From NCBI RefSeq assembly GCF_016865255.1, contig NZ_CP033381.1, forward strand, positions 4,960,001 to 5,024,000: a stretch of DNA of 64,000 nucleotides, written 5' to 3'. Within the stretch, counting starts at the first letter, position 1. Every line of letters starts with the position of its first letter. Origin of the DNA: Methylomonas sp. LW13 (GTDB lineage Bacteria; Pseudomonadota; Gammaproteobacteria; Methylococcales; Methylomonadaceae). The notes beneath the pieces were generated by a model, which did no database searches, was not told where the DNA came from, and saw only the letters and a program-made list of their open reading frames with translations. The translations under genes and the position numbers were made by a program. Below are positions 60,477-64,000 of this stretch, piece by piece.

Positions 60477-61502
60477 ATGACATATAAAGGCAACATTCTC
60501 GCCGTTGACGACACCCCTGCCTCCTTAAAGTTGTTAACGGATATTCTGAAGGACGAAGGCTACGAAGTCCGTTCTGCTATTAGCGGCGAATTAGCCTTAA
60601 ATTCCGCTTTCAATCACCCACCGGAATTGGTGCTGTTGGATATTCGCATGCCGGAGATGGATGGCTTCGAAGTTTGCCGGCAACTCAAAGCTAACCCGAA
60701 TACATGCGATGTGCCGGTGATATTCGTTAGCGCGATCATGGATACCGACGAAAAAGTGCGCGGCTTTGACTTGGGTGCAGTGGATTTCGTCACCAAGCCC
60801 TATCAGCGCGATGAATTGCTGGTTAGGGTGCGTACTCATTTGGAGTTTGACCGCCTGCGCAACCATCTGGAAGAACAGGTGGAAGAACGGACCCGTAAAC
60901 TGATGGAAAGCGAGAGAAATTTGCGCGCCGGCATGCTGGATTTCGTGACTGCGATTGCGGCCACTATCGAAGCGCGCGATCCCTACACCGCCGGCCATCA
61001 ACGCCGCGTCGCCCACCTCGCCACGGCTATCGCCCGCGGCTTGCAATTGCCGGAAGAGCGGATAGAGGGGCTGACGTTGGCGAGCGTGGTACACGATATA
61101 GGCAAAATTCGAATCCCCGCCGAAATACTGTGCAAGCCCGGTCGGCTGGACGATTTGGAGTTCAGCCTGATCAAGCGGCACGCCGAAACCGGCTACGACA
61201 TCCTCAAATCCATCAACTTCCCTTGGCCTATCGCGCAAATCGTCTTGCAACATCACGAACGCCCCAACGGCAGTGGCTACCCGTGCGGCCTAAAGAAGGG
61301 TGAGATATTGCTGGAAGCGGAGATTCTGGCGGTTGCCGATGTGGTGGAAGCGATGAAGTCTCATCGTCCTTACCGCGCCGGTTTAGGGCTGGATGCAGCA
61401 CTGCAGGAGATTTCCGACAATCGTGGTGTGCTGTATAACGCCGAAGTAGTCGAGATTTGTTTAAAGCTTTTTCGGGAACGGGATTATTGCTTGCCCGCTT
61501 GA
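60477..61502 (+). CDS. Response regulator with HD-GYP cyclic-di-GMP phosphodiesterase domain
   Basis: 341 residues. A receiver domain at 5-125 has acidic pair Asp11-Asp12, phospho-acceptor Asp55 in LVLLDIRMPEMDG and the Lys in FVTKPYQ. A coiled linker (about 125-155, NHLEEQVEERTRK) follows, then an HD-GYP domain with AGHQRRVAHL, VVHDIGKI and HHERPNGSGYPCGLKKGE. The key HD and GYP residues are all present, so it should degrade cyclic di-GMP in response to phosphorylation. The frame opens at 60429, but the ATG at 60477 starts the receiver. No kinase is adjacent unless the sensor at 61819 serves. Confidence 0.93.
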   Translation: MTYKGNILAVDDTPASLKLLTDILKDEGYEVRSAISGELALNSAFNHPPELVLLDIRMPEMDGFEVCRQLKANPNTCDVPVIFVSAIMDTDEKVRGFDLGAVDFVTKPYQRDELLVRVRTHLEFDRLRNHLEEQVEERTRKLMESERNLRAGMLDFVTAIAATIEARDPYTAGHQRRVAHLATAIARGLQLPEERIEGLTLASVVHDIGKIRIPAEILCKPGRLDDLEFSLIKRHAETGYDILKSINFPWPIAQIVLQHHERPNGSGYPCGLKKGEILLEAEILAVADVVEAMKSHRPYRAGLGLDAALQEISDNRGVLYNAEVVEICLKLFRERDYCLPA

Positions 61503-61818
61503 GCGGCTCCTTAGAATTCCGCTAAAAATAACCTCCCGAAATGACTTTTCCCGGCAAAGCGTTCGTGCTCGACTGGCCTGGATGCCTGAGCAATTGCCGA
61601 GAGCGCAGTCGAAGCATGAACGGTTAAGGGCTATGAAGGCCCGGATTTCCCCTGCGATCCTTCGACAAGCACGGGAAAGTTCCACTAATCCGCGCTAGAA
61701 AAGTTACTTAACCCTATCCTTAGGTGTTTTGCAGCGCGTTTAAGGAATACGATGGGACCGTTTGCCCGCGCACACTTACGGGCCGCCAATACACCACAAC
61801 AGTCTTGTGAGTTCAGCT
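61503..61818. other. Gap between HD-GYP regulator and sensor, with repeat fragments
   Basis: 316 bases without a gene. Pieces such as gagagcgcagtcgaagc (61599 region) and ccttcgacaagc (61662 region) resemble parts of the dispersed intergenic repeats also seen at 3200-3250 (aagctcagggcgaacgg). No promoter or RNA gene could be recognised. Confidence 0.4.
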
Positions 61819-64000
61819 ATGCCAGGTCAGCTTGATTTTCCAAACAATGTCTCGAGGCGGCTGATTGCCGGGGCGGCAATCCTTAACCTGTTGGTTATCG
61901 CCACCGTGGGGTTTGCGCTGTATCGCAGCTTCGACAAATATCAACAGCGTGCCGAAATCACGACGCAGAACCTGACCAAGGTTATCGCGCAAAACTTAGA
62001 TAGCCTTATCGAAAAGGTCGACTTAGGCGTGTTGGTGGCCGTGGAGGAAATCCAGCGGCAACAGGCTTTGGGGAGCGTTGACGCCGAGGCGCTGTCGGTT
62101 TTTATGCAGCGCTTACAAGCGCGTTTGCCATGGGTTATCGGACTTAGAGCTACCGACGCGCAAGGTTGGCTAGCCTATGGCGTGGATGTACCAAAAGATA
62201 AGCCGCTCAGCATGGCGGATCGGCTCTATTTTTCTAGTTTGCGGGATAATCCGGCGCTTGGGCTATTTATCAACAAACCGGTGATGTCTCATATCAATAA
62301 GGTTTGGGTGCTAAATTTTGCACGCCGCCTTAACCGCGCCGACGGCAGTTTTGCCGGCGTGGTTTTTGCCAATGTTTCACTGGATAATTTGAGTAAAGCG
62401 ATTTCCAACGTTGATATTGGCAGTCGCGGGGCGATTAACCTGAGAGATGCCGACATGGGCTTGATCGTTCGCTATCCCGCCCATGCCGAGCCCGGCAACA
62501 TGATTGGCGATAAAACCATTTCGCCGGAATTTCGCCGGATGCTCGCATCCGGACACACCTCGGGTGTGTTCCACACGCCTCTCAGCTTCGACAATACCGC
62601 CAGGGTGGTATCTTTTCGCAAACTGGACGCCTACCCGCTATGGGTGAGCGTCGGTCTGGCTAGGGACGATTTTCTGGCGGAGTGGTGGAATGAAGTCCTG
62701 GAAATGGCCGGACTGGTTCTTCTGTTTGCCTTGATTTCGGTTAGTAGCGCCCGGTTCATCGTCGGTGCGTGGCGAAAGCAATTGCAGGTTGCCACCAAGT
62801 TGGCGGCCGAAGAGGAAAAGTTCCATACCGTCGCGGACTACACCTACGACTGGGAATATTGGGAAGGCGACGATCAGCAGATTTTGTATATGACGCCTTC
62901 CAGCTTGCGGGTTACCGGCTATGCGGCCGAGGAGTTTATGGCCGATGCCGGGTTATTGCCGAGCATCATACATCCCGACGACCGGCACTTAATGACCGAT
63001 CATCGCCACGATGTCGAGCATTTACGCCTCGCTGAAGTAGACTTTCGCATTGTCCGCCGCGACGGCGAAATTCGCTGGATCTCGCATTGTTGCCAGGCCG
63101 TGTTCGGGGCGGACAATAACTACCGAGGCCGGCGCATCACTAACCGCGACATTACAGAACGCCACCTATTCGCCACCGAAATCAATCGGCTGGCGCAAGC
63201 GGCGGATCAGAATCCGACCGGCATCCAGATTACCGACCTGCAGGGCGTATTGACCTATACCAACCACGCTTATACGCGGATTACCGGGTATACGTTCGGC
63301 GAGGCTTACAAAATGACGCCTCGCGCATTATTGTCCAGTGAAATAACTGCCGATACCTACCAAGCCTGCCAGGCACAATTGGCAGCAGGCAAACTATGGA
63401 AATCCTCGCTGACCAATCGCCACAAAAACGGCGAGTTGCGCTGGGAACAGATCACCGCCTCACCGATTTACGACGAAGCTTATCAGGTTTGCAATTATCT
63501 ATATTTACGCACGGACATCACCGAAGCCAAGCAAACGGAAGCGGCCTTATATAAGCTCAATCGCGAATTGCGCGCGATCAGCAATTGCAATCAGGCCTTG
63601 CTGCGACATGACAACGAACCAAGCCTGCTTAAAGAAATTTGCCGTATCGTCTGCGATGAAGCCGAATATCGCATGGCTTGGGTCGGCTACTTGGAAAACG
63701 GCCCTCCCAAAACAATACGCCCGGTGGCCTGGGCCGGTTTTGAAGACGGCTATCTGGCCGTCACCGATCACAGTGGCGGGGATGCGGCGGGCGCGCAAAG
63801 TCCCGCTGCCGCCGCCATTTGCAGCGGCGAAAAAGTCTATGTTCAGGATGTCTGCACAGATGCGCTGATGGCTTTGGCACGAGACGCAGCGTTAGCGCGC
63901 GGCTATCGCTCGGTTATTGCCTTGCCTTTGGCCGATCAGAACGCGGATATTTTCGGTGCGCTGACGATTTATTCCGCAGAACCCAATGCGATCACGGCAG
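61819..64000 (+). CDS. Membrane sensor: Cache, PAS, PAS, GAF (3'-partial at window edge)
   Basis: The frame is open from ATG at 61819 to the last base, 727 residues so far. A membrane helix (about 15-35) is followed by a periplasmic Cache/PDC domain (about 40-285, with MADRLYFSSLRDNPALGLF and GVVFANVSLDNLSKAI) and a second membrane helix (about 293-315). A PAS domain (about 335-450, with YMTPSSLRVTGYAAEEFM and DITERHL), a second PAS (about 455-570) and a GAF domain (from about 580) follow. The output domain lies beyond the window: a GGDEF/EAL or histidine kinase end is expected. The upstream HD-GYP regulator on the same strand suggests cyclic-di-GMP signalling. Confidence 0.88.
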   Translation, partial: MPGQLDFPNNVSRRLIAGAAILNLLVIATVGFALYRSFDKYQQRAEITTQNLTKVIAQNLDSLIEKVDLGVLVAVEEIQRQQALGSVDAEALSVFMQRLQARLPWVIGLRATDAQGWLAYGVDVPKDKPLSMADRLYFSSLRDNPALGLFINKPVMSHINKVWVLNFARRLNRADGSFAGVVFANVSLDNLSKAISNVDIGSRGAINLRDADMGLIVRYPAHAEPGNMIGDKTISPEFRRMLASGHTSGVFHTPLSFDNTARVVSFRKLDAYPLWVSVGLARDDFLAEWWNEVLEMAGLVLLFALISVSSARFIVGAWRKQLQVATKLAAEEEKFHTVADYTYDWEYWEGDDQQILYMTPSSLRVTGYAAEEFMADAGLLPSIIHPDDRHLMTDHRHDVEHLRLAEVDFRIVRRDGEIRWISHCCQAVFGADNNYRGRRITNRDITERHLFATEINRLAQAADQNPTGIQITDLQGVLTYTNHAYTRITGYTFGEAYKMTPRALLSSEITADTYQACQAQLAAGKLWKSSLTNRHKNGELRWEQITASPIYDEAYQVCNYLYLRTDITEAKQTEAALYKLNRELRAISNCNQALLRHDNEPSLLKEICRIVCDEAEYRMAWVGYLENGPPKTIRPVAWAGFEDGYLAVTDHSGGDAAGAQSPAAAAICSGEKVYVQDVCTDALMALARDAALARGYRSVIALPLADQNADIFGALTIYSAEPNAITA

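Overview
The window looks like a stretch of chromosome from a gammaproteobacterium, most plausibly a Methylomonas-like methanotroph of the Methylococcaceae. This rests on several gammaproteobacterial gene orders (holC-pepA divergent from lptF-lptG; lpoA-yraN-diaA divergent from rsmI; bamD divergent from rluD-pgeF; pcnB-folK-panB-panC-panD). It is also supported by a VPLPA-CTERM protein, a BtuM-type B12 permease, a fused ThiS-ThiG and many REP/RAYT-type repeats. No methane-oxidation marker lies in the window, so the genus is inference.

Region by region. 1-3268 is accessory: one unrecognised gene, a downstream gene cut off just after its start, two broken RAYT transposase copies, and a patchwork of palindromes and dispersed repeats around a small membrane protein. 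3269-8971 holds ugd, a beta-hydroxyacid dehydrogenase, a lipoprotein esterase, and divergent speA/speE for polyamines. 9224-12073 holds an FHA-GGDEF cyclase, a putative exosortase-associated protein, an OmpA-like lipoprotein, a small lipoprotein and a ComFB-like protein. 12199-14605 and 21938-23742 hold the two permeases and the ATPase/adaptor of a MacAB-like exporter. Between them lies a block with an amidohydrolase, a TonB receptor, a divergent AraC regulator, an EamA transporter, a ferritin-like diiron protein and a STAS-like protein. 23861-28169 holds holC, pepA, lptF and lptG; small envelope genes follow.

29575-33596 is pcnB-folK-panB-panC-panD (RNA polyadenylation, then folate and pantothenate synthesis). 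pcnB appears to start at an AUU codon. fliW is convergent. 34217-39045 is a cobalamin unit: promoter, B12 riboswitch, btuB, a BtuM-like permease, cbiB and cobD. It is followed by a VPLPA-CTERM protein, an RMD1-family protein, aroG and fused thiSG. 42927-47262 holds small unknown genes, a Bfd-like protein, trmB, a DUF2058 protein and a secreted HExxH protein. 47266-50731 is bamD / rluD-pgeF-ZIP transporter. An RRM protein, a gene-poor 0.9-kb interval, a divergent transketolase, a discoidin-like protein and glgC follow. The last part is diaA-yraN-lpoA / rsmI, a YjfB-like motility protein behind a sigma-28-like promoter, an HD-GYP response regulator and a large Cache-PAS-PAS-GAF sensor that runs off the end.

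The genes are mostly ordinary core metabolism and envelope assembly. The points most worth a second look are the pcnB AUU start, the riboswitch-led BtuB/BtuM/CbiB/CobD unit with its membrane cysteine, the spaced direct repeats beside the AraC gene, the interrupted exporter, the sigma-28-like promoter, and the gene decapitated by REP/RAYT sequence. No clearly new multi-gene system could be demonstrated from sequence alone.
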